DNA of 60,000 nt, taken from positions 474,022,008 through 474,082,007 of the forward strand of contig NC_081405.1 in assembly GCF_030272615.1 (NCBI RefSeq), in the 5' to 3' direction. The notes under the pieces are model-generated. The model was not told the DNA's origin and made no database searches. It saw only the letters and a list, made by a program, of their open reading frames with translations. Position numbers and translations under genes: made by a program. Shown in pieces: positions 1 to 12,567 of the stretch (position 1 is the stretch's first letter; each line of letters opens with the position of its first letter). The stretch is from Cryptomeria japonica. Lineage: Eukaryota; Streptophyta; Pinopsida; Cupressales; Cupressaceae.

Positions 1-234
1 AGAATCATTAATTAATCCATGAATTATTTTGGGAAAGATGACTAGGCCATATACCGCTCCATGGTATATCCATCCCACCATTGGCGGGATCTAACTTCAA
101 ATTAAAAATTTGGTAATTTATGATCCTCATCAGATAATAATCGATTAAAGGGAAAAGCAGAGGGAGGGGGGTCAACATTAAGACTTAAGTCTTTTCTTTC
201 TCCAAGATCTCCTTGGTGATCACTTGCAGTAGTT

Positions 235-690
235 TAGCTCCTCCAACACCGTAAGCCTTCTTATAGCATGCCGACAATAGCCATTGAGTTAACAGTCACA
301 TTTCCTTCTCTATAAATGTGGCAGATAGTGAAGTTGTTGAGATTAGCTAGAAGAATTCTGGTATCCCTCAAAATCGCATCCACCTTCCAACCCATCGCAG
401 TTCTACCCTTGACAACCTCAATAATTATTTTTGAATCCCCTTCAATTTCTAGTTGTCTGATACTTATGGTAGTTGAAAACTTCATTCCCCATAAAAGGGT
501 CATTCCCTCAGCTTGATTGATAGTATGATTCCTCAGGCTTCCTTCAAAGGAAGCAATAAGACCACTGTGATGATCCTATATAACACCACCTCCCACTTTC
601 CTGTTATTGTGGGATGCCCCGTCAAAGTTTTCTGACCCTAGGTTGTTAGAGGCCCTATTCTCATGACTTTTTGGAGGGAGATATTCCATA
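235..690 (-). pseudogene. LINE RNase H domain remnant (RVT_3 type)
   Basis: The minus strand encodes the end of a plant LINE ORF2: an RNase H domain that would degrade the RNA strand of the RNA/DNA hybrid during retrotransposition. Near 630-613 it reads NFDGAS, the first catalytic Asp of the plant LINE RNase H; after one stop comes LEIEGDSKIIIEVVKG, with the second Asp in EGDS, then ICHIYREGN. The usual final motif N-x-x-A-D appears as NVTVNS, so the last catalytic Asp is Asn. One in-frame stop follows GGGVI. No RT is seen upstream within 700 bp, so this is a 3' fragment. The fold and orientation are clear; the parent element is not. Confidence 0.8.
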
Positions 691-1150
691 TAGTCATTCT
701 TTGACTTCATATACTCAGTTCATAATATGAAATCCGAGTTAGTGATTTTTGGGTCCTTTTGGCAGATTAAGCATGCTTTGTAATTCATTTTTCTGGATAT
801 GAAATATAGATAACACCTTGGATATTATAGACTCAATTTTTCCTTCTTATTATTGCAGTATTGTGTATTACCAAGTGATTGATCAAGTTATTAGTGAGGT
901 ACTATAATCTCCTTATAGTTTTGTCTCACATTTTCATGCCATTTCTGTAAAAGTAAGTTCATATAGGTTGCAGGTTGTGTTTAAAGTTGTATATGTCTTT
1001 AAGAGTGTGAAATTATTTTCCTTTTTAAGAGATAATACATTCAAACTTTCCTGTGATATATTTTTGCATGAAGCTACATAAATGAGTTGTGCAATTTAAA
1101 TTCTATCATTAGTATTCAAGTGTATAAAAATATGAACTTTCCTAATCCTA
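691..1150. other. AT-rich stretch without a recognisable gene
   Basis: No coding frame or repeat that I recognise is present. The sequence is AT-rich with short oligo-T runs and probably represents decayed flanking DNA. Confidence 0.5.
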
Positions 1151-1154
1151 GTTA

Positions 1155-2285
1155 GTTTGGTGTATCACCCAATATTTCCTTTTCAACTTTCCCCTTTCAA
1201 GCATTCCTTCTCCCTTTTTCTTTTCAAAAATTAGTAGTTAGAGGTGATAACCAACTAGGAAGTCGGCCTATCTAGAGGTTCATTCTCACTTTGGGTAACC
1301 CACAACCCTAGAATGTTCCCATGTTTCTCTAGCTAATTGAGTTTCACAACTCAGTTTGGGTGCAAGTTTTAGAGATAACGTCTCCACTCATTATCTCTCA
1401 TCATGTCACATCCTCCTAACTTTCCAACTTGCACTCTAACAACTCATTCAACCACCTAATTTTTCCTCTTAATCATTTGCACATCCCTAATCACCTTGAT
1501 TAGAGATGGGTCAACTTTTTTCATAAATGGATTTCCCATCTCATCCTCCAATCTTAAATGCTACCCACTTTGATCCTTTCAAAGAAATTCAAATTCTTTG
1601 AATCTCCCCATGCATCCTCTTCCCAAGGAATTTTTAATTCCTTTTCTGATTTAGTCTTCCCACACATCTCTTATTTTAAATTTTTTAATTCCTCCCTTTC
1701 TCCAAGGAATTTAATATTCCTTTTCTCTTCCCAATGTACTTGGGGAACTCTACCCCATGTACCTTATGAGGCATGGAGAAAAACAATGCCTTTATGGTAT
1801 ATCTCTTGGTTCCCACACCTTGTCCTCTCAATCCTCTCACACTTTTTCTTTCAATCTTAACCCTTCATTCCAAATCAATCTTGGCCCTTCATTTGGACCT
1901 CCTCCAATCTATAAATTGGAGTCTACTCTACAAATCATCCACTTTTCATCTAATCCCATGTTATCCATTTGAGATCCAAAATCATCAATCATACCATCCT
2001 AAAGCCTAAATCTTGCCTCATAATCCAATCCATTATCCATCATGCTTCGTCTTTGAATCATATCCTATCTTATTGTGTAGTGAACAACAATCCACAATCC
2101 TATCAAAGAGCCAATCCAATCAAGCGGAGAAGGGGCACATTCTTCACTTCATCAAAGGCTCAATCAAAGTAAGAAAACAAGAATTTAGGTAAAATAGTTA
2201 TGTTTAAATGTTTTTGAGGTTTTATATGATTTTTATTGCTAAACATTGCATTTTAATTTTCTCTCCTCTTCATTTTGGCACACTT
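1155..2285 (+). mobile_element. LTR-like segment with TATA box (partial, unpaired)
   Basis: This non-coding segment has the look of a plant LTR: a pyrimidine-rich body, a TATA box (TATAAATTGG, about 1916), and a downstream TGGGACCCACGTCCC (about 2289) that weakly resembles the primer site of Tat-like elements. It is followed by a minisatellite-bearing leader like the one after the LTR at 19755. I see no second copy in the window and cannot fix either end, so this is an inference from layout. Alternative: unrelated decayed intergenic DNA. Confidence 0.25.
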
Positions 2286-2610
2286 GATGGGACCCACGTC
2301 CCTTTTAGCTAATTTTTTTTTTTTTTTTAAATAATTTTTCTTGTAGGTTGATAGATTAGCATTTGATAGTGCACTTTGGTGTCTCTATAGCACTAGTTTG
2401 CCATCTTTGCCTAGCCAGAATGATGTCTCCATTTAAATTTAAATTTTCCCGCTAACATTTTTGTGCAGAAATTGAGAATTAGCGTCTCCGTCTGCAAAAT
2501 GGCATCTCCACCCCTCTGTTTTGGTATCTTCGCAATCCCAAATCAGTGTCTCCATTCAAAAAAAAAATTCCCGCCTAACTTTGTTTTTGAATTTTTCATA
2601 AAAAACTATA

Positions 2611-2760
2611 GATCAACATTTGCACAAATGTCAATCCATAGATCAACATTTGTGCGGATGTCAATCCACAGATCAACGTCTATGTAGACATCAATCCACA
2701 GACCAATGTCTATGCAGACGTTAATCCATGGATTAGCATCTAAGCATACTTCAGTGTCTC
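2611..2760 (+). repeat. 30-bp minisatellite, five units
   Basis: Five consecutive 30-bp units start at 2611, 2641, 2671, 2701 and 2731, each beginning GATCAACATT or a variant. Each of units 1, 3 and 4 holds a short inverted repeat (CATTTG..CAAATG, GTCTA..TAGAC, GTCT..AGAC). Because 30 is a multiple of three the array stays open in some frames, but the peptide is only the repeat. Related words recur at 2840-2900. Confidence 0.85.
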
Positions 2761-2900
2761 CACTTGGATACTTTTTTGGCTTATTTTTAAAATTTAAATT
2801 TTTTAATTTTTGTAGGCTAATCCTTTTTATGTGTAGGACCTCAATCAACGTCTACGCAGACAAATCAACATTTGTGTCTGCACTTCAACATCTATGTTGT

Positions 2901-5630
2901 AAGTGTTTAATTTTGTATTTTTACTAAATTTTTTGTATCCTCATAGCTTTTTCATTTGTCCAAGACTAAGAACTAAAACTACTAATCACTTTTGTAGAAC
3001 ATTTGTCAAAGAAAATCTTAATTTTTCACTAGCTTAGATTTATTTTTTTCATTTTAGCTTAGAAAACATCTTTTTGGGGATAAAAAGAACAAGTCTTTGC
3101 CATGTTTTGTGCACTTTCACATTCATAGGGTGGACCCATCATTGCACCAAGTATCCTATCCCCTCATCTTCATGAACCTTGGGTGAAGAGAAAGGTGTTC
3201 AACAACACCCGCATTTTCTTTTAGTAGTTGAGGGGTATCTTTGATTGGGGATTTCATCACCCCACAAAGGTACTTTGAATTGGGACATGTCAGGGATATC
3301 GTCTCTCCTAGCACGATCTCAAGTGGTGTGTTTTCTTTGTATCAATAATATCAATTAGATCCTTTAGTGTCTTGCTTCACAAAATTGTTGTTGGACTAGA
3401 CCTATCAAAAAATAACTAAAAACCTTGTTGTAGTAGCCCAAATCCTACATTTGATGGTGTAGGGGATGCGGATCGTACCCTAAAGTTACCTCTCATGTAC
3501 CCACTCAAGATGAGATAGGAATCCCTCATATGATCTTTGGATCTTTGGGGTAAGAGAATCTAGTATGCTTGAGAAGTGAGTATCATGGAGTGGAGCCAGT
3601 GCTACCAAAATCTCTATCTATCCACTTTTTTGAGGCATTACTTTGTGCGAGAGGCCCATTGGATGGTTTCCAATTTTCAGCCTAAGTTGTATGTCTGACA
3701 CATGTCTTCATTTGTGCAAAACTAGTGAAATTTTGTTTGGGATAATCTAGCCCCCCTTCACTTTCACTCTTTTCATAAATCATTGCATTGGCCAATGTGC
3801 TTGTCATTGTTTGATTTCTCTTGACAAGAGTAGATAACATCTGAAACATTCCCAAATTTGACCAAACCATTCAATCTTCACTTTGTCACTATCAAACCCT
3901 TATTTTGCCACCTCCATTTGAGTCAAACTTCCAATCAGTTTTTATCCATCCAAATGATCATTAATCTCCAATTAATATCTCCAGCCAACCCTCCCAGTCT
4001 TGGATAACCTTCCCCTTCTTCTTCCTATCATCAATCCATTCTCCAATAATCATTTTCATTCCATACTCAAGTACTTAGCACATCAACTTAATCAACCTTC
4101 TAATCCAATCATCAATCAATCATCTATCAATCAATCAACCTCATCCTAAGGTCAACACTTTGCAAAAGTTTGATTTAGACCTTTCTTTAATCAATCATCA
4201 ATTTGGGTTTTGTCTTGGGAAAGAATCTCCCCCAAGTACATTTTATTATTCATTTTGGGTTGATCAAAACCCTAATCCTTTTGCCCTATTTTTCTTAGTA
4301 ACATAAGGCTATTCTAAGTAGAAGAAGGCTTGATCAATTGTTCCTAATCCAAATGTCTAAATTTTTCCTAGCTTGGTTATCACCTTGCCTCGTGGTCAAC
4401 ATCATCAATCCCCATCTAAGTCCTAATCCAAGGGCTAAGGTGACATCCTAATCAAAATCAATCTCATCTTAATCCAAGGACTAATCCAATCCAATCAAAT
4501 TGAACCCAATCCAATCCAATCCAATCCAATCAAAACCAATCCAATCCAAGCAAATAAAATTGAATCTAGTCAATCCTCAATCAAATCCAAAGTTGCTAAG
4601 TCCCATTCCTCATCTTCATCTAGAATCATCTCATTACTTTTCTTGATCAAATCTATCCATTGAATTTCAACTTGTCACCACATTCTCATCATTTTGAGGT
4701 TACCCTTACATGGTCTACACACACACACACAAAGAAAAGTTGGCTGCCCAAAACCCACATTCAAGCATGATGGGTTGGTTTGAATAAATGGTTATGGAAG
4801 CTCAAGTATCACCCTATCAACCATGCCAATATAGCTCATGCATGCCTCAAAGCTATCCAATTTCCACCTATTAATTTCTCTGACCTCAACCCACTTACCA
4901 ATTCAATCCCAATTCATCTCACATTCCTTATCCTTCCCCTACCTTTGACAAGTGAAATCCATCTTATTCCCCATCCACGTCTTCATATTATCCCTCATCC
5001 ATATACCCCTCTGATCCAATATGTATAACTCCATCTTTCCACCAATCCACATCTCAATCACCATATTTTTATAACACCTCCATCATATCCACTCCCCATC
5101 CAAGTCCCTTACACCATAGTCATCAAATCCTTAATCCAAATCCCCTAATCCATAATCCCAATCCTCCATCTAACACTAAACCTTTGCATAATCTTCATTC
5201 TCCAAAATTCACACCATCCCCATCCTCCAAGTCATTTCTTCATGATTTTATCCAAGGCATACTAGAAAAGGAAATCCCCACCTTCAAACAAAGTTATCCA
5301 ATCTCCCCAAGTTCTCCAGTCATCTCCATCCGCTCCAAATCAAGGCAACCCTCAATTCCCTAAGCTTCATGGTACCACCATACCCCCATCTACCCAAGTT
5401 GAAGAACCCACCCCCTCTTCTATCACACCATCTTGCCAACCCCAAACATGTCAAGAGATTGTTCCAAAGCATGCTAGCATAGATCCCTCTCCACCTCAAG
5501 ATCAAAGCATCCCCCATCTCATTATCCCTTGCCATCTAAAAAAAATGTATCCCCTCCACTCCATTTCATGATTCCTCTCCACCTCAAGATCAAAACATCC
5601 CTCCATCTCATGACACCTCTCAGGACTTAC
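2901..5630. other. Leader-like or intergenic stretch, C-rich, no gene
   Basis: No coding frame is supported. Around 3070-3090 the words CTTTTTGGGG and AAAAAGAACAAG match the leader downstream of the LTR at 19755, which suggests a related Tat-like 5' leader. From 3900 to 5600 the plus strand is rich in C, A and T with poor complexity (CAATC, CCATC words), the same texture as 19200-19600. Short open frames here are compositional. Confidence 0.5.
4484..4550 (+). repeat. (AATCC)n microsatellite
   Basis: Imperfect runs of the 5-bp unit AATCC/CCAAT appear twice with short interruptions. A small (AC)n run lies nearby at about 4717-4732. Confidence 0.8.
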
Positions 5631-5633
5631 ACA

Positions 5634-6957
5634 ATGCAGGACTTACGTCCTTATCCATTCGATCACACATTATACATGCTGTCTTTCCCATAACATTTTG
5701 AAACTCCCAATTTTGATAGATATTGAGGGAAGGGTGATCCTAGAGATCATATCAAAGAATTTTTTATGGCATGTATAGAGGTTGCCTCAGAAGATACTTA
5801 TCTAATGAGATTATTTCCTAAAAGTCTGGGAGGTCTGGCTTTAGAGTGGTTTTCACATTTACCACCAACCATCACATCATGGGGAGAATTAGCTGAACAA
5901 TTTATTGCAAACTTCTTGCACAAAATTGACACCCCAAATACTTTGATGGACTTGTGTGTCGCTAAACAATATGAGAATGAAACAGTTGCATCCTTCATAC
6001 AATGATGGATGGCTCTCTATAGGAGGTGCAAGATAGTTATCCCAAAAAAAGAGCAAGTGGATATGTTCATAGATAATTTGATTCCTAAGATTAAATATCT
6101 AATACAAATGCAATGTTTAACCATATTCAAACAAATCATGGAAAAAGCTCTCAAATGTGAGAAGGGACTAGTAGAACAAGGTCTTATTAAGTATGGCAAT
6201 ACCAACAACAATGACAAATCTAAGTTTTAGCTAAAAAACAAAAATGTGACCAATGATGGTATTGTAGATGCCAGAACGATAAACAAAACTCAACCCATTT
6301 TATCTTTGGGAGTGAGTATATCATCTAATTCACATACAAGGAATAACACAACCTCAACAAATGTAAATGCTACACAAAACATGAACACAAGATACTCCAG
6401 GGTAAATGCTCCAAGAAGAAATTACACACCTCTAGGAGAACCTATTGAGTCAGCACTCCAAAAGTTAATATAGACAAACATGATCACTTTACCTGAAGTA
6501 AGAGTGTATGAACTAGGTCCTTTCAAACCCACATGGTGGAATGATATTGATTTCTGTGATTATCATCAAACTAAAGGTCACAAAACAACAAGTTGCTACA
6601 AATTGAAAAACTTGGTCCAAGATATGATAGACCAAGGGGACATCACCATTGATATTGATAAAACCTCAGCAAACACAAATCATACAATTTTTAAGGATCC
6701 TTTTATTAAGCATGACAAGGGGAAAGCTACCACATCAGGTACCCAAGACAATACCGCTAACTACACAAAGGTCTCATATGACTATACTATTCTTGCAATT
6801 AGCTCAGGAGATGTAGCAAACAATGATTTACAAGAAACACTTGATCAAGATGACCAATATCAAAACACTCACATAGATGATAACCAAATTTGCATGATAT
6901 TAGAGGCACCGAAGTACGATGATGATAGAAATCTTAGTCTCAGAGACTAGGGGCATG
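5634..6957 (+). pseudogene. gag: Tat-type gag (capsid-nucleocapsid) pseudogene
   Basis: One frame runs from ATG 5634 through all the gag signatures, broken by stops at about 5694, 5727, 6003, 6228, 6471 and 6948. It encodes GDPRDHIKEF, then LMRLFPKSLGG and WFSHLPP, the usual core of the retrotransposon gag domain (PF03732) that forms the capsid. Further on, FCDYHQTKGHKTTSC is a CxxHx4GHx4C variant of the zinc knuckle typical of Tat gag, followed by LKNLVQDMIDQG. The capsid would package element RNA in the cytoplasm. The start is the upstream ATG that is in frame with the core; the next ATG (5766) would cut off the GDPRDH part. Confidence 0.85.
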
Positions 6958-7721
6958 ATCAATCATCTCACTCAGGTTGGTTTGAAGATGAACTCATAGA
7001 GAATATCATGGATGTCAAACATACCCATAAAGACTATGAAGAGGGATTTAACATAGATCTTGATAAAACAACCTATGATACAAATGATACAATCGCTACG
7101 ATCACCATAACTCCCAGAGATAGAGACTGTGCAGTAGTTACTTGTAGATAAAAGGTAACTTTACAAGGAATACCAAAAAATCAACCACCAGCAGTAGGAA
7201 CTTACAATGTTGTTGAGAAACTTAAGAAATCTCCTGCACAGATATCATTATTCAAACTATTGCGAATTTCACCCACTCATAAAGCTATACTAGACAAAGC
7301 ACTTCAAGATTCGATAGTGAACAAAGATATAGATGAAAATGCCTTATATTCTATGGTGGGAAATCTGACACAAGGCACATGTATTGCATTCATAGAACAA
7401 GATATTCCTAGTGATAGACTACTTCATAATGACCCTCTACATCTAGAAGCTTACATTCATAAGAGAAGAATTAGAAGAGTACTCATAGATGGGGGAGGCA
7501 GTCTCAACATTTGTACTTTAAAGCTGGTCAAAGCACTAGGATATTCTAAACTTCATATTGATTCTTCCAAGAGGATAAATATCAAGGCTTACGATGATGA
7601 AGAACATCCATCTAAAGGCATTGTAACATTACCTATACAAATAGGACCAATAATGACAGAGGTCACTTTTCAAGTCTTGGACAAAGAGCTTGGATATAAC
7701 ATGTTATTGGGCTGCCCATAG
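6958..7721 (+). pseudogene. Ty3/gypsy aspartic protease region
   Basis: Same frame as gag. The segment RRVLIDGGGSLNICTL (about 7462-7509) is the active-site flap of Tat proteases, with D-G-G in place of the retroviral D-S/T-G; the family tolerates this. It ends with LGYNMLLGCP, the conserved hydrophobic C-terminal strand, then a TAG (7719) where family members usually have Trp, followed in the same frame by IHTMQVVPSTFHQ. The protease would process gag-pol. Stops occur at 6948, about 7150 and 7719. Identity of the fold is clear. Confidence 0.85.
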
Positions 7722-9427
7722 ATCCACACCATGCAAGTAGTACCATCCACGTTCCATCAATGTGTCAAATTACCATACAATGACATTGAAATCACCATAA
7801 AGGGTGATCCAAATCCATTTCAACATTGAAATTATCTGGAAGATAGTGTCGATAATCAGATACCTATCAATTAGGCCACACCTCTCACTACATGGCTAGA
7901 AACATTAAAGATCACAAAAACAAAAAAGGAAATGCCTACAACATCCTCCTTACAAATCAAAGATATGGGTTGTGGAGAGTATTCTATTGCAAATGCTTTA
8001 AGTGGGAAACAATTGTCTCTCTCTCCTAAGTCCTTTGGGAAACCTCACACTACAGTGCAAAAATAGGAAAAAGGAAAAGAAATTGTCAGATATACAGACT
8101 CATGCTCTTTCATTAGATGGGGTGACTTACAAGAAGAATCCCTGAACGAAGATGTTAACCATTGGATATATAGAGAAGAAGATCATATGACAATACCTAG
8201 AATACACATAGATTAGTATGGCAATGGATTCAAAATACTCCAAAGACATGGATATGATGGTACCACAGACCCTGGGTTACAGAAACAAGGAAGACTAGAA
8301 CCTGTTGTTCCTAACGATAATCCAGGGAATCAAGGATTGGGATACAAGCATGTACAATGTATCACCGAAGAAAGACAACGTACTCTTGATATTCTAAATC
8401 AACCAAGCAAACCATCAGATTTCATATCACAAAGGAATTTTTCCACATAGGCACTCCCATCTTCATCTCAAACAAGTAATTAGGTACCTACATCACCTAG
8501 TGTAGAATCAGATGGAGAAGACATGAGACAACTCTTGCAAGAACCTACCACTGAGTTATAAAATGATGCAATTGTTGAAACAACAGTACAGGCTAATGTG
8601 GCAACAGATGCAGGTTTACCACCACCACCCGAATCCCACCCATGGTTATAGTCACTACTTCTACCATGAGAAGCCACTTAGGCTCAACCTGATGAAACAA
8701 ATGAAGAAAGATTGCAAAGGCTTATACCAGGCTTAAGAAGGGTAACTAATGTCCAAAGAAGACCAGGAAATCTACAATAGAATCAAGGACAGGAACAAGA
8801 AGAAATAAGTGATGATAGCTCATATATTGAAAGTGAGATAGACTCTCATGACTACAAATTCTTATCACTCCATGATTGTAGCCCACTAGAAAGTGTAATG
8901 ATAAGGAATAAAATAAGGCTTAAACAGGATGAAGATACACAAAGTCAGTCAAACAATCAAGTCTTCATGTTATCAGAGTCTACTATAGAAGGGAGTAATG
9001 ATTTACCCCTAGTGCATTCACACTTGATTGATTGGGGGCAAGAATTAAAACCAATGTTGGATTGGTTTGAAAATGACAAAGCAATTTCAGAATTTCTAAG
9101 AGTCTGAGAGGGATTTCCACAAGGTGATCATAAAGCAGGGTTTGTTATAGACCTGAATAGAATGACATACTTTGGAGAAGAAATTACTTCTGCAACAGAA
9201 GATAAAGATCAAACTACTCATAATGATAAGAGTGACTTGGGTAATCTTCCTATGGAAAGAGAAAGGTCAGCATTACTTACAGAGGAAACAAAAGAAGTAA
9301 GCATAGTAGAAGGTGAGGTTGTACATAACATCCATCTGGCAAAATCACTAAGCAAAGAAGAAAAAGATAGATTCATTCATTTTTCAAGAAATGACCTATC
9401 AACTTTGCTTGGTCCTATTCAAACATA
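7722..9427 (+). pseudogene. Protease-RT linker of Tat pol
   Basis: The gag-protease frame continues through a long hydrophilic linker with scattered stops. It is acidic, Gln/Ser-rich and without recognised folds, which is normal for Tat elements. Just before the RT it reads VHNIHLAKSLSKEEKDRF and FSRNDLSTLLGPIQTY, the conserved block that precedes RT in this clade. At about 9428 the frame shifts by one base into the RT frame (TAC then CTA share the C at 9428). A single-base deletion is the simplest reading. Confidence 0.65.
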
Positions 9428-10225
9428 CTAGGTTTAGACTCTGAATTAGTGTTGCATCACTTACCTTTGATACCAGGAGTCAAACCTTACAAGCAAAAAT
9501 TGAGAAAAGTGCACCCTAGTATCGCATTACTAGTTAAAATAGAACTACAAAATTTTTTGGATGTAGGTTTTATTAGACCTATTGACTACGCTGAATGGAT
9601 ATCCAACCTGGTACCTATGACTAAGCCCATGAGAGGCATAAGAATTTGTACTGATTTTCAGGATCTAAATAAAGCTTGTCCTAAAGATGACTTTCCGCTA
9701 CCAAATATCGACATGATAGTTGACCTAACAACTGGAAATGAGATGATATCCTTAATGGATGGTTTTTTAGGAGACAACCAGATTAAGATTGCACCAGAAG
9801 ATCAACATAAAACAACCTTTGCATGCCCATGGGGAACATACTGCTACAATGTGATGCCATTTGGTCTCAAAAATGTTGGAGCAACATACCAAAGAGCCAT
9901 GACAACATTGTTTCATGACATGATCCACAACATAATGGAAGATTACATGGATAACATATTAGCTAAATCACAAAAAAGAGAAATTCACCTTGCAGTTCTT
10001 ACACAAATATTTGATCAGTTGGAACAATATAATGTCAGATTAAACACAAAGAAGTGTGTATTTGGTGTAACAAAAGGTAAACTATTAGGGTTTATAGTAT
10101 CAAACAAAGGAATTGAAATAGACCCTACCAAGGTCAAGGCAATCATTGATATGCAACCTCCATTGACACTTAAACAACTCAGAGGGTTACAAGGAAGACT
10201 GCAATCCATAAGGTGATTCATAACA
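9428..10225 (+). pseudogene. Ty3/gypsy reverse transcriptase, catalytic DD changed
   Basis: This region encodes an RT core (PF00078). It starts LGLDSELVLHHLPLIPG, contains GFIRPIDYAEWISNLV, CTDFQDLNKACPKDDFPLP and SLMDGFLGDNQIKIAPED (first catalytic Asp in LMDG), and WGTYCYNVMPFGLKN. The YxDD box appears as DYMDNILAKS (9941-9970): the second catalytic Asp is Asn (codon 9953-9955), so the enzyme would be dead. The region then reads KKCVFGVTKGKLLGF and runs into the RNase H. One stop at 10214 (TGA, family usually Arg). Confidence 0.92.
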
Positions 10226-11200
10226 CAGTTGGCAGATAAGTGTCACCCATTCCAACATTTACTCAGGAAAGGAGTTACTTTTAAATGGATAGAACAATGC
10301 CAGGAAGCCTTCCAAGCTTTGAAAGACTATCTTTTGAACACACCAATGTTAATATCTCCTACTCCAGGACAACCTCTATTGTTATACATATCAGCAACAA
10401 ACTCAACTCTAGGAGCTCTATTGGCACATCATGACAAAAATGGAAAATAAAGAGCCATTTATTATATAAGTAGGACTCTGATCGACTATGAGATTAATTA
10501 TACCCCCATAGAGAAAGCATACTTAGCAATAATCTTTGCATCCCAAAACCTCAGACATTACATGTTGAGTCATAAGGTAAAACTCATTGCACACATTGAC
10601 CCACTCAAGTACCTATTGAGCAAAGCAACATTGACCGGGCGATTGGCTAAGTGGGTTATTATCCTGAGTGAGTTTGATATCGAATACATAGACAGAAAAG
10701 CCATCAAAGGACAAATTATAGCAGATCAATTAGCATAGGCTCCTATACAGGATAGTCACCCATTGCTGATAGACTTTCCAGATGAATCCGTGTTTACATT
10801 AACTACCTCAGTAATGTGGAAGTTATATTTTGATGGGTCATATACAAGTCATGGATCTGGAGTAGGGATTCTCTTCATTACTCCTCAAGGGGACATTATA
10901 CCTGAGTCATTTAGGATCAATTTCCAATGCACCAACAATATGGCTGAATATGAAGCTCTCCTCATAGGGCTTCATACAACTGTACAATGGAAAATACAAG
11001 AGTTATAGGTCTATGGTGATTCACAATTGATTGTAAAATAGGTCACTAATGATTACAACACGGAGGATGACAAACTCATGGCTTATAAGAAGTTGGTCAA
11101 AGATTACAAGGAGCACTTCAACAAAATTACCTTCAAACAAATCCCAAGTATACAAAACAAGGAAGCAGATGCAATGGAACCATAGGATCTCTTCTCAATA
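10226..11200 (+). pseudogene. Dual RNase H region (gypsy RNase H plus archaeal-type RNase H)
   Basis: In the RT frame the first RNase H runs to about 10737 (LLLYISATNSTLGALLAHHD, RAIYYISRTLIDYE, YTPIEKAYLAI, HIDPLKYLLSK). In Tat elements this domain is usually degenerate. The second begins about 10820: WKLYFDGSYTSHGSG with the catalytic Asp in FDGS, NNMAEYEALLIGL with the catalytic Glu, and VYGDSQLIVK with the next Asp. This is the archaeal-type RNase H acquired by the Tat clade. Stops at 10448 (TAA), 10737, 11007 and 11040 (TAG) interrupt it. Confidence 0.88.
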
Positions 11201-12567
11201 TGCCTGCTAATAAAACTCAGTTTGAGTTAATCATAGAATAGTTGATGTTACCTACATATGAGACTCCCTTATCAGAATATGTATGTGCAATTGTGGGTCC
11301 AGAATCACCTTGGTATAATGAAATATATACATTTACATACTCAATACATATCACTGGATTTGTCTAGGAATCAAAAGAAGACATTTATTTGTCAGGCATC
11401 TAGATACACCATTATAGCTGATACTTTGTATATAAAGGGATTCAATGGAACTCTTCTTTGATGTCTAGATGAGAATGAGGCACACCTTGCTTTAAAAGAA
11501 GTCCATGATGGAATCTATGGGGCTCACCAAAGCGATCTGCCATTGTTAAAGAAATTATTGAGAATAGGTTATTACTAGCCAACCATGCAAAAGGACACTT
11601 ACAAGTATGTATAGAAGTGTAAACAATGCCAAATGCATGGAGACCTTATTCATGCACCAGCACAAGATCTTCAACCCATCACATCACCATGGCCATTTTC
11701 ATAATGGGGATTAGATCTAGTGGGTAGAATCAACCCTACTTCTTCCAATGGGCACAAGTTCATCTTGACAGCCACTAAATACTTTACCAAATGGGCTGAG
11801 GAAATTCCTCTAACATACACTATTGGAAAGCAGCTATAAAAATTCATGCTCAACTACATTATATGTAGATACAAAGTTCCAATGTGCTTTTTTATAGATA
11901 ACGGGCATCCATTTGAAAATGAGGAAGTGAAAGAGTTGTGTGACAAATTTCATATACAATAGAGGTTTGCCACACTATACTCTCCACAAAGTAATGGACG
12001 AGAAGAGGCTACAAATAAAACAATACTGAAAATTCTTAAGAAAGTAGTCACTGACATAGGATGGGACTGGCATCTCTAGTTAAATCCTGGTCTTTGGGCT
12101 TACATAACAGGAGTACACACACCTACAGGAGCAACACCATATTCCTTGGTCTATGGCATAGAAGCGATAATCCCCATTGAAATAGAAATACCATCTCTAA
12201 GGGTCTCCTTATAGAACATCATTTCAGAGGAAGACTCCAAGGTAGCAAGGTTACAAGAACTCGAAACCCTTGAGGAAAAAAGAAAAACAATGTTTAACCA
12301 TCTATAAGGATATCAAAACAGACTGAGATGAAGTTATAATAAACAAGTCCACCCACGAACCTTTCAAGTGGGAGATCTAGTACTTAAAGAGAATCAAAGG
12401 AACCTAGCGGAATGAGAAAGGCCAAGGAAATTCGAACCTAATTGGCTAGGTCCTTTCATTATAACAAGGGTCATAGGAAATGGAGTGTATAATTTGGCTA
12501 CCATGGAGGGAGATCCACTCTCTGACCCTATGAAAAACATGCACCACAAGCGATATTATACCTAAGG
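11201..12567 (+). pseudogene. Ty3/gypsy integrase pseudogene
   Basis: Same frame as RT. An HHCC zinc domain is visible (HDGIYGAHQ, then CKQCQMHG). The core keeps the D,D,E residues: WGLDLVG, FFIDNGHPFEN, and NGREEATNK, so the triad survived while stops accumulated (after GTLL, GYY, KYV, PFS, KQL, FHIQ, WHL and others, mostly TAG). The C-terminal part contains FQVGDLVLKENQ and WLGPFIITRVIGNGVYNL, the GPY/F module. The enzyme would insert the cDNA into nuclear DNA. Last recognisable residues are about MHHKRYYT. Confidence 0.9.

Noticed and set aside
1558-2172. Overlapping plus-strand frames of 67-100 codons
   Set aside because: Low complexity, no start context or motif, and located in an LTR-like non-coding segment.
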